Below are positions 21,801 through 33,559 of a DNA stretch of 64,000 nt, piece after piece. The notes below the pieces were generated by a model. The model made no database searches and was not told the origin of the DNA. It was given only the letters and a program-made list of their open reading frames with translations. Source of the DNA: Chara braunii. Its lineage: Eukaryota; Streptophyta; Charophyceae; Charales; Characeae. The stretch is taken from positions 2,709,073 to 2,773,072 of the forward strand of contig BFEA01000004.1 of the NCBI GenBank assembly GCA_003427395.1, given 5' to 3'. The position numbers and the translations under genes were made by a program. Numbering within the stretch: the first letter of the stretch is position 1; the number at the start of each line of letters is the position of its first letter.

Positions 21801-23180
21801 ATTTTATTATTAATGATTGTAACTTAGCACACTGAATAGTAAAATGCCAAATAGAACTGAGCTACTAGAGACCTTTCTATTGTCGTATTTTTTTGATAGT
21901 CTTTTGAAAATCTATCATATTTTGTTGAAAAACATCTTGTCTTTTTACTTGAGTAGTCTTATGCATGGTAAGTACTATAGGCAAAATACAAGATCTACGT
22001 GACCAAATTTTCCAACTCTGGCGAGCCACACGCGAATGCTTTTTCAACAGACAAGCATCTACAAATGGACCTTTCCATAATTCTTCCCGCAGAGTCTCAG
22101 GTCATAGATAGCGCCGCATGCGAAATTGGTGAGAACAACAAAGAATAACAGACCCTCTTGCCCGAAACCAACAACAGTGACATATTAATATCGGATAGCA
22201 TCGCGGGCGACAATCTTGTCGAGTCTTGTCAAAAGTACGTCCTTGATCGGGATTGTCTGAATTGCATTCATGTGTAGAGGTGGATACCGAAACCGATCTA
22301 TGTGTTTTTTATGAGGACAACGTCTGACTTATGTTGCAATGACTAAATGTTGTTCAATTTTTACTGAAATTGAATGTTGCTGAGATAAAAAGAGACTGAT
22401 TGTTGCCGAGATAACAACATTGAACGCCGATTTAGATTGAATGGTGCTGAGATAACAAATCACTCAACACTGACTGAGACTGAATGCTGCTGAAAGAATT
22501 GCAGATTACAGAGTGGTGTCTTGCTGACTAAGATATTGGTTTAGGTTTCGAGAGAAGAGTCTGAACGTCTCTTGTGCTCACTGGAGCCGCGCCCTGGCTT
22601 GCTCCACCGATTCTTGCCATGATCCGGTACTTTGCAACTTGTCATTCTGATCACGAAAGTAAAACACATACTCGATGAAATTTTCTTCCTTACCCCTCAG
22701 ATTGCATTCTCTCTCAAAACCATTTCCTGATGCTCCGTATGCAGAATGACCTCGTCCTCCCAGTTTTCATGCTTCTCCAAAACGAATCCGCATTTTATCA
22801 GTAGGATTTCATTTTCCTTCATGATTTTCTTCACTTTCCAAGGCTTAGACCATGAATAGGATAGTGTACAGATGACTTTGGTAGGGCTACGCTCATGTAG
22901 GGATGAATACTGAGGTAGGTGTGAGGTTCCTTGCTGGGAGCGCTATCTAAATTTTGCTGGCTCGAATATCGAAATAATGATAACACCCCGAGAGGAATTT
23001 CTTCAGGCAACTCGATGCAGCCAAGTTTATGAGTCACATGACGTTAACCAATGAGAACATGATACCACTTTGAGAGCTTGAATGGAAATGAGCGCTCATT
23101 TTTCCGACCTAGATATTCACGGATAGTAACCCTCACTAGCTAAGTGTTGAACTCGAGGCTTGTTTTTTTTTCTTTTTTGT
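18820..23180. other. Long gene-poor tract
   Basis: No gene, RNA gene or clear element was recognised over 4.3 kb. A GA-rich patch is at 19118-19200. The TAAATAAATTAATTAAATAAA patch near 20988 is simple AT sequence. Around 22340-22500 the phrase TTGAATG-TGCTGAGATAA recurs three or four times with period about 50-60, a faint degenerate repeat. Confidence 0.45.
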
Positions 23181-23189
23181 TTGGGATAA

Positions 23190-23258
23190 AAAACTTCAAT
23201 CTATTCGTGGGGAGCATCACGTGTTGAGAACCGGGCTCAGCGTCCCGTTGAAGTACAA
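23190..23258. repeat. Dispersed repeat, locus A (also near 38790-38862 and 40955-41030)
   Basis: CTTCAATCTATTCGTGGGGAGCAT and the following GTGTTGAGAACCGGG-CTCAGCGTCCC are the reverse complement of GGGACGCTCGGTCCAG-CAACACATGCTGCTCCCCAC-GAATAGATTGGAG at 38800-38860. A weaker relative with CTCCCCACCAATAGA lies near 41000. An interspersed repeat is implied, but I could not assign a class. Confidence 0.6.
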
Positions 23259-23280
23259 CTGAGAATATGTAACACATTTG

Positions 23281-24640
23281 AAGTTCTGGGGCCATTCCCG
23301 ACTTTGGCTAAGAAAAAAATCAGTCGATTACCAAACCTGCGAAAACCTATGAGAAACAACTTCAAGAACAATTGCAGTTCTTTGAGAAAACTGCCTATGA
23401 TTTACCCAACCACAGTCCAAACCTGAAAGCAAAAGATCCTAACTAAAACCTCTTACTGTTTACACCTCCTTTTCAACAAGCGAAAAAACGTGAAGTCCAA
23501 GCGTTTAGTCCTCCTACAAAAATTCTTTTGATTTGCTACTCCCCTATGCAAGGTTACAGAGCAACACAAACTTTCCCAGTACCGACCAGCCTGGTTCGAC
23601 TGACAAAGAGTGCCTTCCTCCCTCGACACTTTACACCTCCTTTTCAACAAGCGAACAAACGTGAAGTCCAAGCGTTTAGTCCTCCTACAAAAATTCTTCT
23701 GATCTGCTACTCCCCTATGCAAGGTTACAGAGCAACACAAACTTTCCCAGTACCGACCAGCCTGGTTCGACTGACAAAGAGTGCCTTCCTCCCTCGACAC
23801 TCTTGATTAGCCACACACCCCTAAGTTACAAGGAACCCCCCCCGACATCAGTTACGTCGAACAACCTTCCTCCCTTGACATAACTCCACAGACCTCTTGC
23901 TCTCCAGGTTACAAAGCAAAAGCTCCAACATCGGTCTGCGTTGTCCCAACTTTGTCCTTCTGACCTACTTACTTAGTCAAACGTCCCTTCCCATGTTGAA
24001 ACCCCCTTGCTTCCTCCCATCTTCCAGTTCTAACCTTCTCCTTCCCCCCTCGGGCATACTATCCACAATCTCCCTAATCATAGGCAGATCTCTACATAGT
24101 CCCTCTGTGAGATACCGGGATCATTACCCGACTTCGACTAAGAAACCCCTTAGACAATTACCAGAAACAACCCTAAGACCATAAAGACAGAGGGTCAAAA
24201 CTGAACCCGCCAACTATTCAATCCTCCCCCCCTTAACAGACGAATTGGCGGTCTATGCTTTCGGTCCTCGTACCAGAACGCACCTGGTCTCTTACCTCCT
24301 TTTGCCAGGGTGACAGGGCAACACAACCTTCCCCAGTACCGACCAACCTAGCTCTGGCTGACAGGAAATGCCTTCCTCTCTCGACATCTCCCTTAGCAGC
24401 AAGCCCCTGACAGATTACAGGGTGGATACCCTTGCGCTAGCTACGTCGGACAATGTGGTTATGCCGTCCACCCTATGCAATCTCCATACGCCTCAAGCTC
24501 CCCCTAGGTCACAGAGTAGAAACTCCGACACATGTCTGTGTCGTCCCAACACCGTCCTTCAAAACCTACTTACATGAACAAACAACCCCTCCCATGTTGC
24601 AAGATTCCTTACTACCTTCCATCCTCCAGTTCTAATCCCC
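23281..24640. repeat. Diverged ~0.8-kb direct duplication
   Basis: Landmarks recur in the same order: CCCGACTTTGGCTAAGAAA (23300) with CCCGACTTCGACTAAGAAA (24128); GTTACAGAGCAACACAAACTTTCCCAGTACCGACCA (in the 171-bp units) with its relative at 24310-24345; and CCAGTTCTAACCTTCTCC (24025) with CCAGTTCTAATCCCCTCC (24628). The duplication is old, apart from the nested 171-bp repeat. Confidence 0.6.
23459..23800. repeat. 171-bp tandem duplication, nearly identical copies
   Basis: The copies at 23459-23629 and 23630-23800 both begin TTTACACCTCCTTTTCAACA and end CCTTCCTCCCTCGACAC, with only a handful of differences. The duplicated open frames on both strands are a by-product: 171 is a multiple of three, so the same peptide repeats. 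Confidence 0.93.
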
Positions 24641-24649
24641 TCCCCGAAT

Positions 24650-25160
24650 TGACAACATAGTACTCGTTTTGAATCAAAATTTAGAAATGAATTTTAGCCA
24701 ATCACGTTTTTAGTCAGCTGGGTGAGGTTCATCCCCCAAAGCCCCCCCCCTCCCTGTTGACCTTGCTCCGACTGGACTTACCACGCCTCAGCGTTGTCGT
24801 ACCCTAATTCCATCCAGCTGGCTAACCCGCTCACCAACTAGATGCATTACATCCATCCCACAAGACCTCTCCCACCCTGTTGCAAATTCCAACGTTAAGA
24901 ACCTGATGTCATCACTCAAGAATTTCAACATGTTAGTCCTCAAAAGGATCGCAAACAGACAATCAGACATTGAATCGAGACACATAGTGACTCAAATTTG
25001 AAAATAAAAATTACCTACCTAATGAATTTAAGCATTGACACAAATCAGAAAATGAAACGAGATTGAGTTAAGATTTGAAAATTACTTTTAAGAAATCAGA
25101 GTTGCCCAACCTATGATTTACGAGTCTCAGGCTAAGAGTATTGCCCATGAAGTAATTCAA
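24650..25160. other. Gene-free stretch
   Basis: No gene, RNA or repeat recognised. Confidence 0.4.
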
Positions 25161-25164
25161 CATT

Positions 25165-25358
25165 AAAGTGTGAAATTCGAAAGAAATAGGCAAATAAACT
25201 AGGTCAAAATTAGGCAACCAAACTAGGTCATAATTAATCTTGATTTTCAAACCTCAGCATTCAAATGTGAAATTCGAAAGAAATAGGCAAACAAAATAGG
25301 TCAAAATTAGGCAACCAAACTAGGTCAGAATTAATCTTGATTTTCAAACCTCAGAATC
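25165..25358. repeat. 97-bp tandem duplication
   Basis: Units at about 25165 and 25262 share TGTGAAATTCGAAAGAAATA, TAGGTCAAAATTAGGCAACC and AATTAATCTTGATTTTCAAA. Very few differences separate them. Within each unit TAGGTCA repeats at a 23-bp interval. Confidence 0.9.
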
Positions 25359-25359
25359 A

Positions 25360-27955
25360 TAATTATCGGTTATATTTTCGTTACATATCTAGAATTTAAG
25401 GTTAGAAGGACTAATAGGTATTCAAATAGGCAGAACTATCTAGGAATCACATTGTTAAGAATCTCATCAGGGTCGTCACAGAATTGTCACTATAAAACGT
25501 GAAGAGGAAGAACACAACTTACCCTCAATAATTCCTAAACGCACCTCCCCCCTCTCCAAACCTCACCTCCTCCTTCATTGGCTCTCAAGCAACTCGGTCG
25601 CCTGTAGTTGATAACTATTCAACCATCTCAAATGACCGAACGATGAAGATAACAGGACCGCAACTACGATTACCATCACAACAATTCAAACCACGTCACG
25701 AGTTTAAACCGCTGAGCCGGCCAACTGCGCCTCATAGGTAGCCCAAAGAGATGAAGGGGTGTCATCGTCGCAGATGTCACCCGCATATAGAAGGCCTGTC
25801 TTCGACATCCTACTTCCGCATTCCTCCTCCCATTCCTTCTTGTAATACTCCCCCTCTAGCCCATGAAATTTGTCTGCCTCCCCTTACTCCCCCACGCAAC
25901 ATTCCTCCTCTCCAACGAGACCATGATCATATGAGACACATTGCCCCCGTGTTCTTCCTCCCAAGCAAACAAGCACGTGACAGAAACAACAAGTAGGAGA
26001 GCCTTCGCAACGCCCGGACACCACTAGCCTGCTTCTTCATGCCCCACGATCCCTCTTCTGCCTCATCATCCACGTGTTGTCTTCTTGCCCGACACTTTCG
26101 TTCTCGCGTCGAAGTTGCCGTCACGGCGGCCCAACCGCTCTTCGTTTCCCACCCTCACCAAGGAGCCTGCCATCGTGTCAAAACGTCGGGCGACGAAGCG
26201 CTACCACGCTCCGCCGAATTGACGGGTGAATCTTTGAAAAAGTATCAACGGGGGGAGCAAACGTTTGGAATCATGAAAAGACTGGTTGCTGATCTACATG
26301 TTACTGTCAAATGTGGAGAAAATTTGGATAGTGAATGATGCTCATTGACTGTTTCACTTATGAACCTTCAAAGAAAGAAAGCATTGAATATCAACTTTCA
26401 CTTGATGATTGTTCCTGCTTTTCTAATGGTTTCGGACGATGAGCCGATACTATCGCAGTTTTGTCTGAACAATCGTGGAAATGTAAAACACGCTCAATGA
26501 ACGTAGTCCTCCCCTTCTACATAAAGTAACCCACTGCAAGGCACTAGTGCACTGATCCACTTCGAAAAATCCCTTACGTTGAGAGACCGAGAACGTAAGA
26601 AAACTCTCCTCTGTTTAGAGGCTCAAAAGCCGCACGTAGTAGTCAACCATTTATTGAGGCGTGCAACAACTGTTCACACCTAAGATGAGTGGCAACTAGG
26701 TGACGAGAGTCTTATCTGCGAGGAACCTTTTTTCCAGTTTCCGATAAGTACTCGGCGGTAAAGCCTTCAACAAGCCAAAAAATGTTAGTTTCCCCCCCCA
26801 ACCAGAGTTAGTTAATACAAAGGCCGCACTTTCCCTCTCAAACTAGCAACTACCCCTTCTGGGAACTTGAGCAATCAATCTAAATTAGACCTGATGTTAG
26901 CACGGGTAGCCGTCTGTTTCTTAAATATGCATAGGGCACATTCGTTGGAGGGGCCTATTCAACTAGAGAAGGCCCTTTGCCTTTTAAATGATACAGATAA
27001 ATGCACGCTCGAGCACCACGATTCCATTCAGGGAGTAAACTGCAGGACTGAGCCAGAGTATGAGTTGGGAACGCAGGGAAAAGGTAGTCTACTCGAGTAG
27101 AGCTTTAGTCACCATCGAGCAAGAACTTCGTCAACAAGTAAGCGACCTTCTTCAAAAAGGTTCGCTTCTTGCCCATTAAGCTTCGCGAGATGATTGCATG
27201 GATCAGGAAGGTTTCCCCTGAAGAACTCTCAGTTCTTAGCCTGGTCTCGTAGAGAATGAGGAGCGGTCGACAACTTTGTTTCGTTTAAAGGGGGTCGATT
27301 GACAAATATAATATGCCGACCCTCTCTGATCACCATGCCATGAAAGGTCTCCATCATCATCGTCTCGTTCCCTTTTGAGTTTAGAGGTAGCACACTGAGT
27401 GGGATGTGCGCGAAACAGAATACAATCAGGTAAGAATCTTGAACTGTGTTTTTCTGGCAGGTCATAAGCGGTTGCGAGGTCTTTTGTCCGATGAGCTTAA
27501 TTGCAGGTTACCCCGCTTGAATCATTGAAGTCTTTCTCTACCAGGCTTCAGGTCTGTCGATTCGTAGTCAAAATATGTACATGGCAAAATCACAACAGCC
27601 CTGGATAGGAGTTGCTAGACAACATCTCATATGAGCACTTATTTTTTAAAACCCAGTTTCAGTTTACTTATTCCGTGGAGCAGAACATTGATACTTTATG
27701 ATCTTGGGGGTTCAACTTTTGACCGTGCAGTCGAGCAAGTGACTCTTCGTGCTCTAGTCCCTTCACTCTAGTACCTCTCATTTCCGCAGTCAACTAATCC
27801 AGCTAACACGCTTTAACTTCCTCCAAGCATAGGGTTACAATCAGCGCCTGTTCAGAGGAGCCCTATGGCCATCCGCACATTTAGACCATTAAGCGAAGCG
27901 GAAGTTCTCTAGCATAGTGAAGCTTACAATAAGTGCACAAGAGGTTAACGGGGCA
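25360..27955. other. Gene-poor tract
   Basis: No conserved gene was recognised. An open frame at 26039-26338 (+) encodes a 99-residue protein with no motif I know. Its N-terminal half is Ser/Cys/His-rich and its C-terminal half more ordinary, so I do not call it. A short open frame at 26867-27100 is likewise unsupported. Confidence 0.4.
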
Positions 27956-27959
27956 TCTG

Positions 27960-28260
27960 GTTTTCAGGCCTGAAATTTCTGAAATTAGGGTTTTTGGCTC
28001 AAATTTCATGTTTTTTTGGAATTTCAAGTTTTTGCTATATTTCTGAAAATTTTGAAATTGGTCGAGTTTTTTTTTGGCCAAATTTCATGGAAATACACCT
28101 TTGGCTTGCTGTTTTATATGTTTTTAATTGCTTTTTTTAGGTTTTTTTTTTCTGTGATGGGGTTGTAAGAAGTGCACTCTATAGATTGGTGTGAAGTGTT
28201 GTTAAAATGACTGTCTAATTTTCTTATAAATGGGCCTGAAAAAAGGGTGCTCGGTTAACC
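27960..28260. repeat. Dispersed AT-rich repeat, copy 1 (copy 2 at 52120-52345)
   Basis: AATTTCATGGAAATACACCT then TTGGCTTGCTGTTTTATA (28079-28118) matches AATTTGCATGAAAACACAC then TTTGCCTTGCTGTTTTATA at 52168-52207. The match continues through CACTCTATAGATTGGTG, GTTAAAATGAC and TTATAAATGG in the same order. It is non-coding here. At 52 kb the same sequence precedes an open frame. Confidence 0.7.
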
Positions 28261-31200
28261 TGCTCTCTCCCACCCGCTAAGACTGGGGCCAGGATGGACC
28301 AAGTGCGAAAGTCATTAGCATCAACGCTGATTCTCACGGAAAGTGTACGCTTTGGACACGTAACAATTTAGGAGGGGGAGGTGACGCCCGCCTAAACGGA
28401 GAGGCGAGCAGTTCGTCGTCCCCCTCTCTTGGGCGTACGTATCTCGTATGACTCCACCACAGTTACTCTGCGGCAGCATCAGCCTTGCTAAGTTGCCACG
28501 CTTGTCGCAAGTTGACCTCCAGGCTTTGCTCTTCTCTCACACCTTCTCACTTCGCACGTGTAGTCTCGCCTTTTCGGCATCCCCTCCTCACTGATCCCGC
28601 GTCCCTTTAAATCTTCCACACACATAATGGCTAGCCCCCTTTCACGCTGGTCGTGCATGAACCATACGAGGTAAGCGCACCGAGCCCTTCTCTTGCCTGG
28701 TCTTCCGAGTGACCCCGGACCTCAAGGGAAGAGCTTGTTCTAACTGCTACACACACCCACATATCATGCCAGATCCCATGTGAATTACTGGCGGCCTTGA
28801 CCAGTCGGTGACATCAACAAGTAAGGAGGACATCCTGTTTTTTTCCTCGCATATGACTTCTCCCCTCTCCCGTTCTTGAGTGTGGCTGTCACGCGCGTCA
28901 CTATCACTATCCCTCGCTTATTGGTTTTGAGACCACTTTCTACAGGCTTGATAGGCGGATGGTCCTGTCGCCACTGGTCCAGATCGTGCGAGGACAGAGT
29001 CCCACCCGTGCTGACCTCGCTCTCACCTCCCGAGTCTCAGTCCAGGTGAGCCTGCTCGCGCTCTATCATATAAGTAGAGGTCTCGGCCTCATGATATGCG
29101 ACCGTCACTTGCACTTTTGTTGTGACACCGTCTCACCTGCACCTTCGCTTTGCCCTGTTTTTTGTCTCAGTGACCGCCGCCTACAACTTCTGATCACTTC
29201 TTATTTTCTAATCTTTCGCTTCTTCCACATTGATCTTCAACTTGGCCTCTGCTCCCCTGTAGTAGTTAAGAATGGTAGTGACCCATGGCCCCTCCCCAGA
29301 CATCGTCCTCCAGCGCGTTAGGAGGTTCCGGTAGTCTGGCCTATAGCCATGCAAGGCCATAGCTGTGTGCTCTCTGGACTAGTTGCCCACTCCACAGAAT
29401 AACCCGAGCTTGGCCACAAGTGTACAAACACGAGAAGCACCTATCACTGGCTTGGTTCACTGCCCCTTCCCTTCAAACCTCCTGCGTTAGTGCAACGAAG
29501 TCCCCTGTGTGCACCTGCTGGCCAATAGTCGGTAGGGCGGTCGCTGCTCTGTTTTATGGAACCAGTAAGTGTTGCGTTCCCCGTGTTCTAAGCGGGGTGC
29601 TTGAAACCACCTTCAGGCCGGTAGGTTGGGCAAAGTTAAAATAAAACCAAAACAAGACAAAAAAAAAAAAGGAAGGGAAATGACACGTGACCGTTAAACC
29701 CAAATAGCTATTTGAGTGCACGCTATTCTCAATCAGTGCCTGTAATCTTTTCAGCTAAACCTGAAAAGACCGTTGTCCCGACGCGTTGTGGTCCCATAAC
29801 TGGACCCTAGCCAACGCTTCGCTTTCTTCATAGAGCACTTACGGGCCACCATTGATGGGTACCAGTGTTCGATGGCAAGGAAGAGGCTTATAACTTTCCA
29901 TGGGAGGTAATAGGCCTCCTACCGAAGCGGTCGCGGGCTGCCCTTCTTTTGGGGTCATGATAGGAGCGAAAAGCGATGGGCCATACTAGTCCAGGTCGCC
30001 TGTTTAAAATTGAGCTTCAAGAATTTAAAAGTTCATTCCCTTACAAAGCGACAGAAAACGGGGAACAAATTTTTAAAATGCGACTTACAATAATAATTAT
30101 ATAATAATAATAATAATAGCAAGGGGGAAAAAAAAGAATAACATGATTTGTAGCACTGCTGCAGCCCAACGGACGAAAATGACGATTCAAGTTGAGACGC
30201 AAATTCAACATGAGACTTCCCTCGCTTTTATTTCTTTTCTTTCTCTTTTCTTACTTCCGCCTCACCTCGACAGTGACCGTAGTCCACGGTGCATGTCCCA
30301 TAACTCGTCCAGAGAGGGTTCATCGCACAATAGGAAGGACTATGCTAGCCCTCTACGTCCGCATCCTTTGGCGAGCCTGGCGGCTACCACGATCTCAAAT
30401 CGGTTGTGATCTGTTGTATAGCAGGTCGCCGAGCCTACGTGGACCAAAGGAAAGTCTAGAGGCGGTCGTGAACTGGGCAGGCCTGGTACATCATGAAAGA
30501 CCAAAAATAGAACGTGTCTGGATCACAATTGAGTTCCCTAGACAGGCTACTGTTACTCGGCATGGTACACAAGTGAGTGTCTGGCATGCGGCGTGATACG
30601 CGAGCAAGCGTCTGGTACGCAGCGGAGGGTTGGGGCACCGTGCCCTCCGACAATGCGTCTAGCCCTCTAGGAAGTTGTTTGTAGACACTTCTTCCCCTCG
30701 CATGAGCCTGACGACCCGGATCTCAGAGGTTGGGCCGTCACCACCGAGTCGGCAAAGTACCACCCCCGACGAATCAGGTCCACCCCAAGTCGATAACAGG
30801 GCCGACTTTGAAAACATACGAACCCCCGTCTTGGATGCTTCATAGAGGTAGAGGACAATCAAACCCAACGTGGATTGCGCATCCCGTTGTCCCGCACCAC
30901 CTGAGAATTAAAAAAAAAAAAAAAACATAAACTGACGAGGCCTTAGAAAAGGAGGTGGGCATTCGAGATAAAACTTTTGCCTTGGTTCTTTGGAGCCTCC
31001 CTTCTTCTGATTCCTCTAACTTGAATTTTTTCTTAGTTCAAATGCCATATATTGAATGTAGTTCAGGAAGAGAAAAAAAAAACTCATCCAAACAGTTGCT
31101 TCCTCCTTTCCAAAACATGCATTTAATTTTTCACATACATGCACACACCATAGTTATCACAAGTCCAAGGGAGAAAACAAAAAAAAACACATTTCCTCAC

Positions 31201-32600
31201 AAACAGTCAGGATTGCACCTTTCTCCCATTACCATGATCATACATACACCATAACTATCCTTTTTTTTTTTTTTTTCAGACGCCCAAAAACAAAAAATGA
31301 AGGGTCATACAAAGTGTGGGTGCAAATGAGGTGAAGGGAAAGAAAGAACTTGAGTCCTCCACGGACCTTAAGTAGATGAAGTCTCAAACAATCTTTATAA
31401 CTCTCTTTTTTGTGACCCAAAAAAATATCACCACCCTCCTCTAGCTATGACTGCCAAACTCACCGTCTATGGCCGCCGAGTCCACACCAACGACCATCGG
31501 TTATCACTAACTTGTGTTGCAACCCCTATTGCAACAACAAACTTTCATCACCAAGTCGCACGACAATCCACACCTCCTTGCAGCTATGGCCGCCGATGCC
31601 GCAAGTATCCGGCCAACAAGCTTATGGCTATGGCTGCTGCCGTCCAGCTATGGTCGTGGAGTGCCTGACTACGGTCGAGGAGTGTCCATCTTTCACCACC
31701 TCTCTTACTCCCACTTACTTGCTCATCACTCACACCTCCACAATAGCCACCTTCTTCACCACCTTCACACACCTCACAGAACATCAAAAATTTCGGCAAC
31801 ACTTCCCCCGTTCCACCTTGCATTCCACTATGGAGTTGGGCATCACCTTCCCCTCACGCCACCATGCAGACCACCTTCCATTCCAGCAACATCTCTCTCG
31901 CACCTGCAAATCACCATCTCCCTCTAGCAGCACATCCCTCTCACTTGCATACCACCATCTCCCTCTCCTTCATTTCCAGACCACCATAGCATCCCTCATC
32001 ACCTTCTTCTTCTTAGACGCCAGCAACCTCTCCCCTCAGCAGATGAATGATTTTCTTCCTAGCAAATGAGCAGCATCACTGCCTCACAAGTTTGAGCCAA
32101 CTTGGGAAGTAGGTTGCTTATATAGTTGAGGGAGGTGGTGGTGGCAGCCTGAGCCCTCAACCAAAAATTGGAACTCAGGCTGAGCCCTTGGCATGTACCA
32201 GGTCTACAAAGCTCAAAACACCAGATCCATCCATTAGGAAAAGGACTTGGCTTCTTTTCAGGCATTAGTGCACCCAGGGGTGGCTCTATCCAGCCCCTTC
32301 CTTGTTGATCTGTTATTGTTGAGGCCTAGCCTCAGCAATGCATTTCCCCCCTAGACCTAACCAGACTCAGAGCCAACTCCCTGGCCAGTTTGCTGCACAA
32401 AGTGCAGAAAACCTCCTGAGAACCTGGCCACGGCAGTGGCCAGGTACACACACACACACACAAGGGGAAAAAAAATAAAAATATAACTCCACCTTTTTTT
32501 TTTTTAACGAGTGTGAAAGCTTGTTGAAAGGAGCAGCCCCTCCCACGTTCCGTCATTACCCAGAGTCGAGCTAGAGTCAATCTCAACAGGGCCTTCTACC
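28261..32600. other. Gene-poor tract
   Basis: No recognisable gene over 4.3 kb. An (ATAAT)n patch lies near 30090-30118. Between 31440 and 32070 a CA/CT-rich stretch with repeated CTATGGCCGCCGA and CACCATCTCCCTCT words gives a 185-residue open frame (31512-32069, +), which is best explained by composition. A (CA)n run lies at about 32445-32462. Confidence 0.45.
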
Positions 32601-32609
32601 CCTTAGTGC

Positions 32610-32846
32610 GCCCGAACCTGGCTCGGTCCATGTGCCAAGTTCGGGCACCACCTCAGGTTGCTGCAGCCCGTTCAAAACGAACGGGCGCAGGTACGAAAGT
32701 ATGCAACGTAGAAGGGGCCAAAAAATATGGTGGTGTATATTTTCATGTCCTAGCGGTAGATTCATTCGATTTTGCTCATCGTACCAATGAGAGTAGACTG
32801 AGGCCAGTGGCAAGGTGGAGCAGCCCGTTCGTCAAAACGAACGGGT
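32610..32846. repeat. Cluster of three perfect CCCGAAC / CCCGTTCG hairpins
   Basis: Hairpin 1 is GCCCGAAC (32610-32617) with GTTCGGGC (32639-32646). Hairpin 2 is GCCCGTTC-aaaac-GAACGGGC (32666-32686). Hairpin 3 is CCCGTTCGT-caaa-ACGAACGGG (32824-32845). Hairpins 2 and 3 share the flank CAGCCCGTTC and lie about 158 bp apart in direct orientation, perhaps as ends of a small element. The CGTTCG/CGAACG vocabulary resembles the element at 34744-35102. Confidence 0.75.
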
Positions 32847-33120
32847 GTTCACTCACTTCGTGAAAACGAGGGGCACCAAAAGAAGAGAAAAAATAAAAAA
32901 AGAAAAGGAAAAAAATATAAACGAAACCTAAAAAAGGAAGAATCTAAAGAGACTTAAGGAAAAAGCAAAGAGAAAAAAAAAGAAAAAACACACTTACTTG
33001 CTATCCCGTGAAAACGGCCAACCACTTATCTTTTCAGGGCAGGTGCCCTGTCACTTCAACATCCGTCGTCTGTCCGTTTAAGTTTAGTAGTGTTTTTTTT
33101 TTTTTTTTTTTCCCTCAGCT

Positions 33121-33249
33121 ATTGCTCATTGGCTTATGCCAACGGTCGCCTTCCATAGTCTGCAGAGATGCAAATCTGAGTTCGAGTCCTTATGGATTCG
33201 AACAAGTTTGGATCTCTCCTCGATTTATGCGTGTCATCCAGGCGTAGGC
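33121..33249 (+). pseudogene. tRNA-like segment joined to antisense U6 fragment
   Basis: GAGTTCGAGTCC (33177-33188) is close to the pol III B-box consensus. The segment upstream has a weak A-box-like TGGCTTATGCCAACGG. GTTCGAGTCC-ttat-GGATTCGAAC also forms a 10-bp hairpin. Directly downstream, CTCGATTTATGCGTGTCATCC (33219-33239) is the exact reverse complement of the U6 3' region, and flanking bases to 33249 still align with mismatches. The order tRNA-like then antisense U6 is that of 1252-1460 read on its minus strand. Confidence 0.6.
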
Positions 33250-33352
33250 CTATACAGGTCCGCGTGCGAATCTCAGTCGCGACCTTGGACGATCGCACGA
33301 TCGAGATTGGCTGCACCTGTGAACCTCTGCACGTCTGCAGCTGCTCCAAAAT

Positions 33353-33517
33353 GGAGCTAGCCCAGAGGCGTGACATGTTGGCTTCGATCCCGGTGTCTGC
33401 CAGGGAAGAGTTCAGTGTTATAACCTACTGGGCTAGCTCCTATCACAATAGTGATAGGAGCAACTCTTCTATAAGAAGAGCTTGCCCAGTCGCTAGGCTG
33501 CTCTCTTGTAGCCTAGC
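33353..33517. ncRNA. Highly structured locus: three-way junction plus hairpin, with an alternative helix
   Basis: Perfect helices: P1 ACTGGGC (33427-33433) with GCCCAGT (33484-33490); inside it P2 GCTCCTATCAC-aata-GTGATAGGAGC (33436-33461) and P3 CTCTTCT-ata-AGAAGAG (33464-33480); then P4 GCTAGGCT with AGCCTAGC (33492-33517). An alternative 13-bp helix pairs GGAGCTAGCCCAG (33353-33365) with CTGGGCTAGCTCC (33428-33440) and would disrupt P1 and P2. I know of no RNA family with this layout. It could be a folded RNA or a hairpin-rich transposon remnant. Transcription is unknown. Confidence 0.4.
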
Positions 33518-33559
33518 ACACTCTAAGGCTAAGGCCTGCTGGCACAACCAATCCCCCCC

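Noticed and set aside
31512-32069. 185-residue open frame in CA/CT-rich DNA
   Set aside because: The peptide is a translation of degenerate ACC/CTC repeats. Two other frames across the same stretch are equally open.
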